This document shows, piece after piece, positions 45,301-53,238 of a stretch of DNA of 64,000 bases. Position numbers and translations under genes: made by a program. Below the pieces are notes generated by a model. It was given only the letters and a program-made list of their open reading frames with translations. It did no database searches and had not been told where the DNA came from. The first letter of the stretch is position 1. Each line of letters opens with the position of its first letter. Origin of the DNA: Sphingobacterium sp. PCS056 (lineage in GTDB: Bacteria; Bacteroidota; Bacteroidia; Sphingobacteriales; Sphingobacteriaceae); the NCBI RefSeq assembly GCF_023273895.1, contig NZ_CP096883.1:682001-746000 (forward strand). Reading direction: 5' to 3'.

Positions 45301-46201
45301 TCAATCCAAGCACGAGCAACAAGAAAATTGGACTATTTTTACCGTGCACTTGCCGAAAACATCAAATCTTGATTACAGTGAGACTGACAATTCCGTTCAA
45401 AGCATTTCTCCATTATCCGCTTTCCCCGCTATTGCAGAAGTAGGATTACAAACGACAATCCTCATTGTTGAAGATAATAAAGAGCTATTAGAAATAATTG
45501 CCAATATTTTTAAAGATAATTTCAATATTATTCTTGCTCATAATGGCGAGGAGGCATTAAAAAAAGCGGAAAAAATAGTACCTGATCTAATTATTTCTGA
45601 CTTCATGATGCCCAATATGAATGGAATAGAGTTATGCAGAGCTATCAAGAACAGTATCATTACAAGCCATATTCCATTTATTTTATTAACCGCTTTAACA
45701 GACCATCAATTACAAACTGAGACTTTACAAAGTGGTGCAAACATTTATTTAACAAAACCATTTGATAACAGTCAACTCTTTTATTCTGTACAAAATCTCT
45801 TAAATATAAGTAAAAAGCGAAGCCAGAACTTTCAAATAAAAGCGACCATTAGTGATAACGAACAAGACAACAAATTCATTCAATCCTTAAACAGGCTTAT
45901 CGAACATCACCTACTATCAGATTCATTTGACGTCAATTTTATTTCTCGTGCTATGGGAATGAGTGCTCCAGTACTTTACCGTAAATTAAATGCCATTACA
46001 AACCTTTCTCTTAATAACTATGTTAAAAACTATAGACTAAATAAAGCAAAAGATCTATTGCTTTCTGCTCTCAATATAAGTGAAGTAGCTTATGCTGTGG
46101 GATTTTCAGACAGAAAATACTTTAGTAAAGAATTTAAAAAACTCTTTGGACAAAATCCTTCTGAATTTATTATTAAAGAACAGCGTGATTCAAATGAATA
46201 A
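42335..46201 (+). CDS. Hybrid two-component system protein (sensor kinase, receiver and AraC HTH)
   Basis: From the ATG at 42335 the product has 1288 residues; the frame also has a TTG at 42314. Domains in order: signal peptide (to about 24); periplasmic sensor of two beta-propellers with Reg_prop repeats (about 30-640); Y_Y_Y domain (about 650-745); one membrane segment (about 748-775); HisKA with His795 in ISHEIRTP; HATPase with NLLSNAIKYTP, DNGIGI and GTGIGLAL; receiver with VEDNKE, phospho-acceptor Asp1089 in ISDFMMPNMNG and Lys in LTKPF; C-terminal AraC-type HTH (SEVAYAVGFSDRKYFSKEFKKLFG). It senses an oligosaccharide in the periplasm and activates the divergent susC operon. A TAAATTTG box lies at 42309-42316. 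Confidence 0.96.
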   Translation: MNNQLNLLRCFLTLGFLIAHCYAQDFRFEQLSQENILDKQPVLSIAQDQKGRLWFGGADNLFVYDSKNVSNLRRSDTTLNDIEYIIKIGINAKNDLFIATSTHLHLYDINRHRYIQKNSKPFKEKITVLDIQTLSGQTFLCAKDGLYRASPTASSYKLELLLARDKVHTITQISSDTYIIASLQGIEMIQYKNKKLSIISNLQLPIPLQEERIISSLLYDKDNLWVATKLHGIYRYEFKNKTWVNLHIGNSNLLSNNVRKIIKNPQGNILIGTLKGLSVFEKENYFNNYQHTTFNYSLSQNSIYDIFVDNQKIVWLGTYFGGINAIYPNVLPLTIYATRSNNLHRLNSDITSSFAQTKEKYWIGTEENGINIINKASGNSISVPHLTKSNLIKDLYVRENKIYAAQYAGGYNVIDIHSHKTNHYYLDKDSFDVKNNIFAIYVDPSKKIYLGTNSGLFTVENNQIPVRVEEIRSREVTDIQEDSKSQIYLLQESKLYVKNQTAIFKVIPELKSHSIKGFFIDPLDQLWFTTDSALYSLQKNGEATFHVKFNKNNLGWPIMIDNMLWITSENGLIFFNPKTKYTNILNQNDGLPVKNLQSAKLFHGEEGKLFLTTLNGLVSIDTKKIAFNHILPTVLLRNIYINESTLPFDRIHATATNNHYQIRLQHHENYLTIDFSSSNFIKPLKNKYRYKLDGIDKDWIETNSANIKYTNIPEGRHKLTIFSCNNDMIWSKTPLILDITVLPPFWRTWWAYLFYALSFALAIHFIIKFIVEREILINSEKEHENKINFFTQISHEIRTPLTLITAPLDELITEVANLPTTQFKLIRIKKNANKLLTVVNELLDFKKFDDHKQELKLTSISFREYIEDTFYLFNDFAQTKNLNYYIKHIDPIGIQSIDTIQFDKVMFNLLSNAIKYTPENGTVYLEVIQDEKRITIQIVDNGIGITSTNQFKIFEEYYREDQVNDTIGTGIGLALTKKIIEQHGGEIHCQSKHEQQENWTIFTVHLPKTSNLDYSETDNSVQSISPLSAFPAIAEVGLQTTILIVEDNKELLEIIANIFKDNFNIILAHNGEEALKKAEKIVPDLIISDFMMPNMNGIELCRAIKNSIITSHIPFILLTALTDHQLQTETLQSGANIYLTKPFDNSQLFYSVQNLLNISKKRSQNFQIKATISDNEQDNKFIQSLNRLIEHHLLSDSFDVNFISRAMGMSAPVLYRKLNAITNLSLNNYVKNYRLNKAKDLLLSALNISEVAYAVGFSDRKYFSKEFKKLFGQNPSEFIIKEQRDSNE

Positions 46202-46944
46202 TAACGTGTTAGTAGTTAGCATGCTAAATTGTTTATGTATTAATTGTACAACATAGTAATAATGGGGCAATAGTAGGATTACTTTTTGCCTTCGGCTAGT
46301 ACTTTGTTAGCAAACTTGAATCCCTATTTCCAAACAAGTGATCGCTTGTTGATCAATGGAACCGTTATTTCCAAAAAAGCTGTCCTGAGTTGATAAACTT
46401 AAATTACTATTTCCAAAAAACTGATCCTGTGTTTAGAAATAGTAGTCACTTGTTCCCAGCAATGTACTCCTTAATCCATAAAGTGTTCAATCCTTTTAAA
46501 TCATCGATTATTTATTTTCAAAAAGGTGATGGTTCTTATGAACAATGGAACACAGTTTTAGAAAACGTGATTTTCTTTTTAAAAGATTGGATTCCTTTGC
46601 CAGAGGATAGATTCCTTTTTTGAAAATAGGAACTACTCTTAGTCAAAGAGCGATTGCTCAGAGCCAAAAAGTAGTTGCAGAAAGGTTCACATGAACTCCT
46701 AAAACGGATAATTTAAGCTTTAAAAAGTGTTTTTACACAACAGTCCCATATAGTGAAGCTATACTTGATTAAGGTTGCAATATGGTTGTTCCACCAACTA
46801 TATCCATTCTTACCGTATAGTCTACTTATCCTAGAGCTCCAAAAAATTCAATTTTACAATCAGCTCGATCATGATCGCTTGGCATATAGAATTGCAACTC
46901 ACATTGTCCAAAATAATAAAGAACTGTTAGAGAAGTAAAAAATG
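46202..46944. repeat. Decayed region with degenerate ~42-bp repeats
   Basis: This 743-bp interval has no convincing gene. It carries degenerate copies of a unit beginning TATTTCCAAA at 46325, 46366 and 46408 (spacing 41 and 42 bp), a further copy at 46512 (TATTTTCAAA) and an inverted copy at about 46613-46632. The first and fourth copies match over most of a unit, including CAATGGAAC near the end. Two short plus-strand frames (46390-46623 and 46753-46938) cross it. The second ends like a genuine protein tail (IATHIVQNNKELLEK) but has no proper start. I read the region as remnants of former coding or repetitive DNA at the PUL border. Confidence 0.5.
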
Positions 46945-48195
46945 TCATTTAGCGATCTCCTGAATAATAGCATTTCCCTCTAGAAGTCTTTTGTATCTAA
47001 TCAATGCTTCAACATAGTAATAATCAGCATACGTCAATGGTACATCTATTTCAGAATTCAAAGGTAGTGCCCCTACACTATGTTTTAATAAATAACCGCC
47101 ATTCTTTCCATACTCGGCCTTATAAGGAGCCTTAGATAAATTTGTGAGCATGGTCTCCGCCTTAGTAAGATAAAGCGTCGACTCCTTACCTACTGTATAT
47201 TGCGCCAATTCGAGTAAAGCAGATGCATACAATGCCGCTGCTGAAACATCACGTAGATCTTTCTTAGCATACATTTTACTAGATTGATCAATCTTATCCT
47301 TATCAAAATCCCAATAAGGAATTAAATCTTGCGGTAAATTGGGATGATTAAAAATATACTTTGCAATATGTCGAGCCTGATTTAAAAATTCCTTCTTCTT
47401 GGTCTCGCGATACATCATGGTATAACCATAGAGTGCCCAACCTTGTCCTCTAGACCATGCAGATTCGTCAAAGGCACCCTGATGTGTTTTTTTGGCAATA
47501 ACTTTACCCGTGTTCACATCATAATCAATAACATGATATGAGCTATAATCTTTTCTAAAATGGTTTCTCAATGTTGTCTCGGCATGTATTACCGCCAAAT
47601 CATAATACCATTTATTTCCAGTCATTTTTGAAACCTGCGTCAAAAATTCCAAATTCATCATATTATCAATGATGACAGGATAATGCCAAGGCTTGTGATC
47701 CCAAGACCGAATAGTCTTTGTTGTCTCATTGAAACGAGAAGCGAGCGAAGCTGCGCCAGTAACTAACACATCTTTATATTTCACGGAATCACCTGTTAGA
47801 CGTAAGCCATTTCCAAAACTGCAAAACAACATAAAACCTAGATCATGTGTCCCTTTATTATATTTTTCTTTCTCCAAATAAGGTAACTTCTCTTCCACCT
47901 TTTGTAATAACCCTCGATCTTGAGTTCCTTCATATAAGTACCACAGTGTTCCTGGATAGAATCCAGAACACCACCAGCTCGATGATGAAAAGACTTCTTT
48001 ATTATTTTCAAAAGTTTTAGGAAATTTTTCGTCTGGGGTCTCATTTGCCAAGACTTTAATTTGTTGAGCGGCATCATTCAAATTCTGCTGGATAAACTCT
48101 TTCGATAATTTCAGATCGCTGGACTGGCCTTGCACAGTACATATTCCTAAAGCAGAACATAATACCATGAGAATCTGTTTTTTCATTTTCATCAT
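46945..48195 (-). CDS. GH88 unsaturated glucuronyl hydrolase, soluble paralogue
   Basis: The product has 416 residues (Met4 at 48186 is an alternative start). A cleavable signal peptide ends near TVQGQSS with no lipobox, so the enzyme should be free in the periplasm. The GH88 catalytic Asp residues are D118 in KGTHDLGF and D177 in VIIDNMMN. It is clearly similar along its whole length to the lipoprotein paralogue at 34426-35700, including the blocks SSWWCSGFYPGT, AFDESAWSRGQ, HPNLPQDLIPYWD and PLTYADYYYVEA. It would clip unsaturated uronic acid from imported oligosaccharides. It lies on the far side of the regulator and so is outside the susC operon. Confidence 0.92.
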   Translation of the reverse strand: MMKMKKQILMVLCSALGICTVQGQSSDLKLSKEFIQQNLNDAAQQIKVLANETPDEKFPKTFENNKEVFSSSSWWCSGFYPGTLWYLYEGTQDRGLLQKVEEKLPYLEKEKYNKGTHDLGFMLFCSFGNGLRLTGDSVKYKDVLVTGAASLASRFNETTKTIRSWDHKPWHYPVIIDNMMNLEFLTQVSKMTGNKWYYDLAVIHAETTLRNHFRKDYSSYHVIDYDVNTGKVIAKKTHQGAFDESAWSRGQGWALYGYTMMYRETKKKEFLNQARHIAKYIFNHPNLPQDLIPYWDFDKDKIDQSSKMYAKKDLRDVSAAALYASALLELAQYTVGKESTLYLTKAETMLTNLSKAPYKAEYGKNGGYLLKHSVGALPLNSEIDVPLTYADYYYVEALIRYKRLLEGNAIIQEIAK

Positions 48196-48270
48196 AATTG
48201 CTATCGTCTTAATTTGCTACTATTTTATACATCACTTGATTCTTTAATTCCTTACTATTTATTGCAACAT

Positions 48271-48384
48271 TTATTTTATAAGCGTTTCTCCCCACACTTT
48301 TAGCAATCGTGGATCTTCTATGTTTTTTGTTTCTGAAGAAAAATGAACCGTTCCCCTTTCGAAATATATAAATCCATTTTTCCA
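48271..48384 (-). pseudogene. C-terminal gene relic upstream of the second GH88
   Basis: One minus-strand frame between two stops reads like the end of a real protein: WKNGFIYFERGTVHFSSE, then TKNIEDPRLLKVWGETLIK and a stop. It has no start codon or upstream body; the frame is closed by a stop just before the Trp. It is probably the last 37 codons of a deleted gene of the same locus. I cannot name the family. Confidence 0.35.
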
Positions 48385-48538
48385 TTATACGATGTCTGAA
48401 GCACGATAAATAATACATAAGGTTGGAATAAAAATAATATATGAACTTCTCACAACTTGGGCTCAATTGGACTCTAAAGTGTACTTTTTTTAGTAGACAC
48501 ACAAGGGAAACTTACGAAATCGTTTGAGAAGGGAAGGC

Positions 48539-48590
48539 ATAAAAAAGGGTTATACTGGCTTTTTAAAACCAATATAACCCTTTTTTATGA
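48539..48590 (-). terminator. Terminator after the CoA-binding protein gene
   Basis: A stem with arms AAAAAAGGGTTATACTGG and CCAATATAACCCTTTTTT (one mismatch) and a 10-nt loop lies about 51 nt after the minus-strand CDS that ends at 48641. A and T runs flank it on both sides. Confidence 0.8.
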
Positions 48591-48640
48591 GTTAAATACG
48601 GAATATAAATTCCGATAAAGTATAATTACAATATTTCAGT

Positions 48641-49000
48641 CTAATACTGTCCTGTACTTAAAAGAACCAGTGTACAAGCATTTTCAGTATCAATACCTAA
48701 CTTATTAGCAAGTGCCGCTAATTCGGGATTTTCAGCACCAGGATTAAAGATAATTCGCTTTGGCTTTGTTGCCAATATGTAATCCATATAGCCCTTCTGA
48801 TTTGCTTCGCCGACATACATCGTGATCGTATCAATATCCGAATGAATTGGTCCCATTGACTCTATTGCAACACCTGCAACTTCCCCCTTCTTAAGACCTA
48901 CATTCACAATATCATGTCCATATTGCTTCAATTTATGAGCAGCTTTATACGAATACCTTTCTGGATTAGTACTCGCTCCTATTATTAGCGTTTTTTTCAT
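48641..49000 (-). CDS. CoA-binding domain protein (YccU-like)
   Basis: This 119-residue protein is a single Rossmann-type CoA-binding domain: KKTLIIGASTNPERYSYKAA at the start (glycine loop) and KRIIFNPGAENPELAALANKLGI near 80-102. There is no catalytic domain. The family is widespread, binds CoA-type nucleotides, and has no settled role. It lies 10 bp after the serine-hydrolase gene on the same strand, so the two are probably one transcript. Confidence 0.85.
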   Translation of the reverse strand: MKKTLIIGASTNPERYSYKAAHKLKQYGHDIVNVGLKKGEVAGVAIESMGPIHSDIDTITMYVGEANQKGYMDYILATKPKRIIFNPGAENPELAALANKLGIDTENACTLVLLSTGQY

Positions 49001-49010
49001 AACTCCTTAA

Positions 49011-50201
49011 TTAAACATCATCAGCCACATTACCAGCATCATTATAAACACCCTTCCTCAAAATAGGCATACCTAAAATTTTATACAATTCATCCAATTT
49101 AACTAAACTTCCATTAGTCATATTCGATAACAGTACAATCGTGACATTATTTTTAAGATCCCTCACATACAGATTGCGAAATCCGTGCCACCATCCGGTA
49201 TGATAGATTATTACATCATTATTTCTATGAAAAGTACGCCATCCCAATCCATATCCAAATATTCCATTTTTAGATTTCGCACGGTCGACATAAGCAGAGT
49301 CTAATGTTTCTTTCTTTAATAATCTACCTTCATTCAAAGCTAAATCTAATTTATATAGATCCCTTACCGTACTATAAATTCCCTTATCTCCCAGAGGCCC
49401 ATCTTGAAAATTTTGAACAACAGATCTTCTCCATACTTTATCGTGACCGATAACATCTGTAGGAATTTTTTCATAAATAGCCTTTGACAATGCTGCCGTA
49501 TTTGTCATGCCTGCCGGATTAAAAACATTTTCCTTCATCCATTCCGCATAACTTTGATTAGTTACCTTTTCAATAATGGCACCTAACACCATGAAATTCG
49601 AGTTGTTATAAAAGAATTTACCATCTGGTTTTCCATATCGATTCGGCTTAAATTCTATCAGCATATTCATGACATCTTGATTGGTCATGCCCTTCTTCTT
49701 TTCCTTCCAATGCTGCTCCGAAAAATAAACATAATTTGGCAATCCAGATCGGTGAGACAACAATTGTTTAATTGTGATATCTGGATAAGGAAAATTCGGA
49801 TAAAAATCATTAATGGTTTGATCCAATTTCAATTTCCCCTCCTCGACCAATTTCAAAATACCTATACCTGTGAGGGGTTTTGAAACAGAAGCCAATTCGA
49901 ATTTTGAATCAATTTTCAAACTATCTTTTAAAAGATAATTGGCCCAACCAAATGAATTTTGATATAAAATCTTTCCATTTCTTGCAATCAGCACATTACC
50001 ATTAAATCCTGATCTTTTATGCAGATTTTGCATAAATGCCTCAACTTTCGGATCTGCTTCAGATGGATGGTATATGAGTTTTAGACTATCAGTTTTAGCC
50101 TGTTCAACTAATGCCTTTTTTTGTTTTTCTTCTTTCGAACTACATGATACTGTTGCTATGATAAGAACAGCAACTAGACTTTTTAATATATATAACTTCA
50201 C
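49011..50201 (-). CDS. Serine hydrolase lipoprotein (beta-lactamase class C / PBP4-like fold)
   Basis: The product has 396 residues and starts with GTG; no upstream ATG is in frame. A lipobox TVSC places the lipidated Cys at residue 20. The penicillin-binding fold motifs are S105-V-S-K108 (nucleophile and base), YNN in FFYNNSNFMVLG and HTGWW in place of the KTG box. Such proteins include esterases, D-amino peptidases and peptidoglycan hydrolases. There is no evidence that it hydrolyses beta-lactams. It is anchored in the envelope. It is co-directional with the CoA-binding gene. Confidence 0.85.
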   Translation of the reverse strand: MKLYILKSLVAVLIIATVSCSSKEEKQKKALVEQAKTDSLKLIYHPSEADPKVEAFMQNLHKRSGFNGNVLIARNGKILYQNSFGWANYLLKDSLKIDSKFELASVSKPLTGIGILKLVEEGKLKLDQTINDFYPNFPYPDITIKQLLSHRSGLPNYVYFSEQHWKEKKKGMTNQDVMNMLIEFKPNRYGKPDGKFFYNNSNFMVLGAIIEKVTNQSYAEWMKENVFNPAGMTNTAALSKAIYEKIPTDVIGHDKVWRRSVVQNFQDGPLGDKGIYSTVRDLYKLDLALNEGRLLKKETLDSAYVDRAKSKNGIFGYGLGWRTFHRNNDVIIYHTGWWHGFRNLYVRDLKNNVTIVLLSNMTNGSLVKLDELYKILGMPILRKGVYNDAGNVADDV

Positions 50202-50287
50202 TATTTAACGGATTCTATTTCTTTTCTAATGTATAAATGCTAAAATGCTGATTTTAGTACTAAAAAAAGAAAAAAACAATAAAAAAA

Positions 50288-50309
50288 GGTCACTTTATAT
50301 AAAGTGACC
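50288..50309 (-). terminator. Terminator of the pyruvate dehydrogenase genes
   Basis: A perfect 22-bp palindrome (arms GGTCACTTTAT / ATAAAGTGACC) lies 27 nt after the E2 stop and is followed on the minus strand by a long T run. Confidence 0.85.
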
Positions 50310-50336
50310 TTTTCAATATAAGTATTCGAAGTAAGA

Positions 50337-51968
50337 TTATGCTAATAATCTTACTGGATTTTCTAATAATGCTTTTAACGTTTGTAAGAATTGAGCACCT
50401 GTAGCACCATCCACTACACGGTGGTCACAACCTAAAGTCAACTTCATCACATTTCCAGGAACAACCGCACCATTCTTAACAACTGGTACTTGTTGAATTG
50501 CACCAACAGATAGGATTGCACCATCAGGAGAGTTGATAATTGATGTAAATTCATCAATACCAAACATACCCAAATTAGAAACTGTAAATGTTGAACCTTC
50601 CCAATCTGCTGGAGTTAATTTTTTAGTTTTAGCTTTTTGAGCGAAATCTTTAACTTCTGCAGAAATGTGAGATAATGATTTTCCATCGGCAAAACTTACA
50701 ACAGGAACTAATAAGCCATCTTCAACAGCCATTGCGACACCAATATTTGTATGTTCATTAAAACGAATCTTATCACCTTTCCATGAAGAATTTACGGCAG
50801 GGTGTTTTTTCAAGGCAACTGCAACTGCTTTTACAACGATATCATTGAAAGAAACTTTTACTGGAGCCACTTCATTGATTTGTGTACGAGCAATCATTGC
50901 ATTTTCCATATCAATACTAACCGTCAAGTAAAAATGTGGAGCAGTAAATAAGCTTTCACCTAAGCGACGCGCAATAGTTTTACGCATTTGAGAAACAGCA
51001 ACTTCTGTATATCTTTCTTCACCTACAAAAGTTGGTAAAGTGATCGCTTTTGTTTCGGTAGCTACTGGAGCAGACGCAGCAGGAGCAGATTTAGCAGCTG
51101 GAACGTAAGATTCAACATCTTTTTTAACAATACGACCACCATCAGCAGATCCTTTAATCTCACTCAGATTGATCCCTTTATCTTTAGCAATTTTACGGGC
51201 TAAAGGAGATGCTTTCACTCGAGAATCATCAGCTACATCAGTAGATTTATTTTCAGTAGTTACAGGAGCCTCTTCTTTGGATTCTTCTTTTTTTACTTCT
51301 GCAGGAGCAGCTTGAGATGCAGACGCTGGCTTTTGATTTAACAATGGTGTTACATCTGTTCCAGCAGGACCTACAATAGCAATGATATCATTTACTTTAG
51401 CAGCTTCACCTGCTTCAAGACCTACATACAACAATGTACCGTCAGCATAAGCTGTCACTTCCATTGTCGCCTTATCAGTCTCTACATCAGCAATAGAATC
51501 ATCAGATTTGATCGTGTCACCAACTTTAAAATTCCACTGTGCAATCACACCTTCAGTCATCGTATCACTCAACAAAGGCATAGTAATTACGGTAACACCT
51601 AAAGATTCCGGAGTCACATTAGATTGTGGAGCTGCTTCAGTTTCAGATGAATTAGAAGTTTCTACTTCCTTTTTCTCTGTTACTTCTTCAGTCTGAGGAG
51701 CATCACTTAATAATGCTTGAAAATCTTCTCCTGGTTCTCCAAGAATAGCGATAATAGCATCAATCGCAACTGCTTCACCTTCTTTTGGACCAATATATAA
51801 AAGCGTTCCTTCTTGGTATGATTCAAAATCCATCGTTGCTTTATCAGTTTCGATTTCAGCAACTAAATCACCAGAGTTAACTTTATCACCAACTTGTTTG
51901 TGCCATTTTGCGATAACCCCTTCGGTCATGGTATCGCTCATTTTCGGCATTCTAACTACTTCAGCCAT
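50337..51968 (-). CDS. pdhC: Pyruvate dehydrogenase E2 (dihydrolipoamide acetyltransferase)
   Basis: The product has 543 residues with two lipoyl domains (lipoyl lysines K43 and K166, each in ETDKATM), Ala/Glu/Lys-rich linkers, a peripheral subunit-binding domain (about 252-288, VKASPLARKIAKDKGI) and the catalytic acetyltransferase domain with His516 and Asp520 in DHRVVDG. It moves the acetyl group from E1 to CoA. It lies 33 bp after the E1alpha gene. No E1beta or E3 gene is next to it in the window. Confidence 0.95.
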   Translation of the reverse strand: MAEVVRMPKMSDTMTEGVIAKWHKQVGDKVNSGDLVAEIETDKATMDFESYQEGTLLYIGPKEGEAVAIDAIIAILGEPGEDFQALLSDAPQTEEVTEKKEVETSNSSETEAAPQSNVTPESLGVTVITMPLLSDTMTEGVIAQWNFKVGDTIKSDDSIADVETDKATMEVTAYADGTLLYVGLEAGEAAKVNDIIAIVGPAGTDVTPLLNQKPASASQAAPAEVKKEESKEEAPVTTENKSTDVADDSRVKASPLARKIAKDKGINLSEIKGSADGGRIVKKDVESYVPAAKSAPAASAPVATETKAITLPTFVGEERYTEVAVSQMRKTIARRLGESLFTAPHFYLTVSIDMENAMIARTQINEVAPVKVSFNDIVVKAVAVALKKHPAVNSSWKGDKIRFNEHTNIGVAMAVEDGLLVPVVSFADGKSLSHISAEVKDFAQKAKTKKLTPADWEGSTFTVSNLGMFGIDEFTSIINSPDGAILSVGAIQQVPVVKNGAVVPGNVMKLTLGCDHRVVDGATGAQFLQTLKALLENPVRLLA

Positions 51969-52001
51969 TGTATTTTATTTATCTAGTTAAAGTAACTTAT
52001 A

Positions 52002-52997
52002 TTAATCTAATATAAATGGATAATCCTCTTGAACGTACACATCTTTGTACAATTCATCAGCTGTAGGGAAAGGAGATTCTTCCGCAAATTTTACAGACTC
52101 ATCTACAATACTTTTCACTTCAGCATCCACTTCAGCAAACCAAGCTTCATCAGCATAATTGTTTTCAACAATAGCATGCTTTGTCGCTAATAATGGATCA
52201 CGCCCTTTATATTCTTCTAGTTCTTCTTTCGTACGGTATTTCGCAGGATCGGACATAGAGTGTCCTTTGTAACGGTATGTACGTATTTCTAAGAAAGTAG
52301 GTCCTTCACCAGCACGAGCACGTTGAACAGCTTCGTCCATTGCGTTGTGTACCGCTACTACATCCATACCATCTACTGGAGCACAAGGCATATCAAAACC
52401 TAAGCCCATTTTATAAATATCTTGCATATTGGTTGTACGTTGTACAGAAGTACCCATTGCGTAACCATTGTTTTCACAAACAAAAATTACTGGTAATTTC
52501 CACAACATGGCCATGTTCAAAGTTTCATTGAAAGCACCTTGACGAACAGCACCATCACCCATGTAACATACGTTAACATTATTTGTGCCCAAATATTTCT
52601 CAGCAAATGCGATACCAGCTCCTAACGGAATCTGACCACCGACAATACCATGGCCTCCCATCATCTTATGTTCTTTCGAAAAAAAGTGCATAGATCCACC
52701 TTTTCCTTTTGAACAACCTGTTGCTTTTCCAAACATCTCAGCCATACATTCATTTGCAGACACTCCTTTTGCTAAAGCATGTGCGTGATCACGGTAGGCT
52801 GTAATTAAAGAATCTTCAGGTTTAATTACAGACATGGTACCTGCTACTACTGCCTCTTGTCCAATGTACAAGTGACAGAAACCACGGATTTTTTGCTGTC
52901 CATAAAGTTGACCTGTTTTCTCTTCAAACTTACGCATAAGTAGCATAGATCTATACCACTCTAAATATGTCTCTTTTGTTATAGGTGTTGAACTCAT
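52002..52997 (-). CDS. pdhA: Pyruvate dehydrogenase E1 component, alpha subunit
   Basis: The product has 331 residues. The thiamine diphosphate motif is GDGAVRQGAFNETLNMA to NN (GDG-x(25-30)-NN, in VCENNGYAMGT). YRDHAHALAKGV and the phosphorylation-loop region YRYKGHSMSDPAKYR are typical of E1alpha. It decarboxylates pyruvate together with a beta subunit that is encoded elsewhere. A TAGATTTG box on the minus strand (53039-53032) may be its promoter -7 element. Confidence 0.95.
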   Translation of the reverse strand: MSSTPITKETYLEWYRSMLLMRKFEEKTGQLYGQQKIRGFCHLYIGQEAVVAGTMSVIKPEDSLITAYRDHAHALAKGVSANECMAEMFGKATGCSKGKGGSMHFFSKEHKMMGGHGIVGGQIPLGAGIAFAEKYLGTNNVNVCYMGDGAVRQGAFNETLNMAMLWKLPVIFVCENNGYAMGTSVQRTTNMQDIYKMGLGFDMPCAPVDGMDVVAVHNAMDEAVQRARAGEGPTFLEIRTYRYKGHSMSDPAKYRTKEELEEYKGRDPLLATKHAIVENNYADEAWFAEVDAEVKSIVDESVKFAEESPFPTADELYKDVYVQEDYPFILD

Positions 52998-53180
52998 TTC
53001 AAAGTTTTGAATTTCTTACTAATCTTGACTACAAATCTAATCAATTTGGGTGATATTTTGGTCAGAAAATCAAATTTTCTTCTCGTTTTAGACAGTTCTA
53101 AGACATTTGATTTAAACCACATAACAGGAAAGGCAAATAAATGACTGGCTTAATTTAGTAAATTAAAAAAAGAACAAACA

Positions 53181-53215
53181 AAAAAGCCAAAAGACATAAT
53201 AATCTTTTGGCTTTT
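53181..53215 (-). terminator. Terminator of hisS
   Basis: A stem of arms AAAAAGCCAAAAGA and TCTTTTGGCTTTT with an 8-nt loop lies 24 nt after the hisS stop. On the minus strand it ends in a T run. Confidence 0.8.
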
Positions 53216-53238
53216 ACTATTTTTTAACAAATTTGATT

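Noticed and set aside
46390..46623. 77-codon plus-strand frame after the hybrid regulator
   Set aside because: It runs through the degenerate repeat units and is best explained by them.
48209..48502. 97-codon minus-strand frame upstream of the second GH88
   Set aside because: Its composition is odd and it lies in another frame over the more protein-like 37-codon tail at 48271-48384, so it is probably chance.
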